NCBI GenBank assembly: GCA_965261775.1
Contig: OZ253477.1
Span: forward strand, 1,674,001 to 1,738,000
Length of the DNA: 64,000 bases
Source: G965261775 sp965261775
GTDB taxonomy: Bacteria; Pseudomonadota; Gammaproteobacteria; Eutrophobiales; Eutrophobiaceae
Reading direction: 5' to 3'
Every line of letters starts with the position of its first letter. The first letter of the stretch is position 1. Of this stretch, positions 63,564 to 64,000 are shown piece after piece. A program made the translations under genes and the position numbers. Below the pieces are notes generated by a model. The model searched no databases and had not been told where the DNA came from. It saw only the letters and a list, made by a program, of their open reading frames with translations.

Positions 63564-64000
63564 TTGAGTAAATCAAGCAATATATTTCTAATCGGGCCAA
63601 TGGGTGTGGGGAAAACAACAATTGGCCGGCAACTGGCCAGGGCTCTGTCAAAGTCGTTTTATGACTCGGATCATGAAATAGAAAAATATACCGGCGTTAG
63701 TATTCCGCTGATCTTTGAAATTGAAGGGGAAAAGTCTTTCAGAAAACGTGAGTCCAGGATATTACAGAGACTGGTGCCACTTGATAATATCGTTTTAGCC
63801 ACTGGCGGCGGTGTGGTGATAGAGGAAGGCAACAGGCAATTATTAAATGAGAATGGTTTTTTGGTTTATCTCAGATCAACACCGGAAAAAATTTACCGCA
63901 GAACGGCAGGTGACAAAAAAAGACCATTGTTGCAAAAAACAGACAAGATGGCTCAGATACGTGAGTTATTGGAAGAAAGGGAGCCGTTATATACTGGCTT
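63564..64000 (+). CDS. aroK: Shikimate kinase, partial (C-terminus outside window)
   Basis: Phosphorylates shikimate in aromatic amino acid synthesis. About 145 residues are visible of a family of roughly 170-180. Walker A GPMGVGKTT (residues 10-18), the substrate-binding SDHEIE (FYDSDHEIEK), FRKRE, and LATGGGVV are all present. TTG 63564 is the likely start, because the next in-frame ATG is inside the P-loop. The pilQ-aroK order is usual in gammaproteobacteria, where aroB follows. Confidence 0.93.
   Translation, partial: MSKSSNIFLIGPMGVGKTTIGRQLARALSKSFYDSDHEIEKYTGVSIPLIFEIEGEKSFRKRESRILQRLVPLDNIVLATGGGVVIEEGNRQLLNENGFLVYLRSTPEKIYRRTAGDKKRPLLQKTDKMAQIRELLEEREPLYTG

Overview
The window looks like a chromosomal segment of a gammaproteobacterium. 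The evidence is gene order as much as gene content: hrcA-grpE-dnaK-dnaJ-dapB, carA-carB-greA-rlmE-ftsH-glmM, divergent nadK-recN, and mrcA (PBP1A) divergent from pilMNOPQ-aroK next to priA and argS are all arrangements typical of that class. The genus cannot be read from the sequence. A serine-cycle-type carbon cluster together with a class III (PhaEC) polyhydroxyalkanoate synthase suggests a lineage with methylotrophic or sulfur-oxidising relatives, but that is inference.

Layout. (1) 1-7374, minus strand: one compact operon, sgaA-mcl-mtkA-mtkB-hprA-ppc, encoding most of the C2/C3/C4 half of the serine cycle (serine-glyoxylate aminotransferase, malyl-CoA lyase, malate thiokinase, hydroxypyruvate reductase, PEP carboxylase; ppc runs off the left edge). 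(2) 7636-12028: metZ, then divergent icd-aceK, i.e. isocitrate dehydrogenase with its own kinase/phosphatase. This pair could set flux between the TCA cycle and glyoxylate-linked metabolism. (3) 12298-18557, minus: heat-shock operon hrcA-grpE-dnaK-dnaJ, an unknown membrane ORF and dapB, preceded by a CIRCE operator. (4) 18934-22546: an accessory island between hrcA and nadK. It holds an overlapping DNA methyltransferase / Ser-Thr protein kinase pair, a small lipoprotein and several decayed fragments, including a LexA/S24 repressor tail. (5) 22676-35683: nadK-recN, a HEPN-type protein, and the carAB-greA-rlmE-ftsH-glmM block, with glmM apparently starting at AUU. (6) 35975-38937: PHA module phaC, phaE and a phasin with a palindromic operator. 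(7) 39206-46319: acetyl-CoA synthetase, an OmpA-type lipoprotein, ispG, small proteins, a DUF547 protein, a frameshifted secreted protein and ogt. (8) 46618-50445: McrBC restriction module flanked by a decayed ADP-ribosylglycohydrolase and a possible ROK-kinase remnant. (9) 50465-58273, minus: SPOR protein, argS, a rhodanese, priA, mrcA. (10) 58454-64000, plus: pilMNOPQ and the start of aroK.

The most interesting candidate for an undescribed system is the two-gene methyltransferase-kinase unit at 18934-20761. Its second protein carries an N-terminal region with a possible helix-turn-helix-like motif fused to a complete kinase domain. No tRNA, rRNA, CRISPR array or intact insertion sequence was seen.
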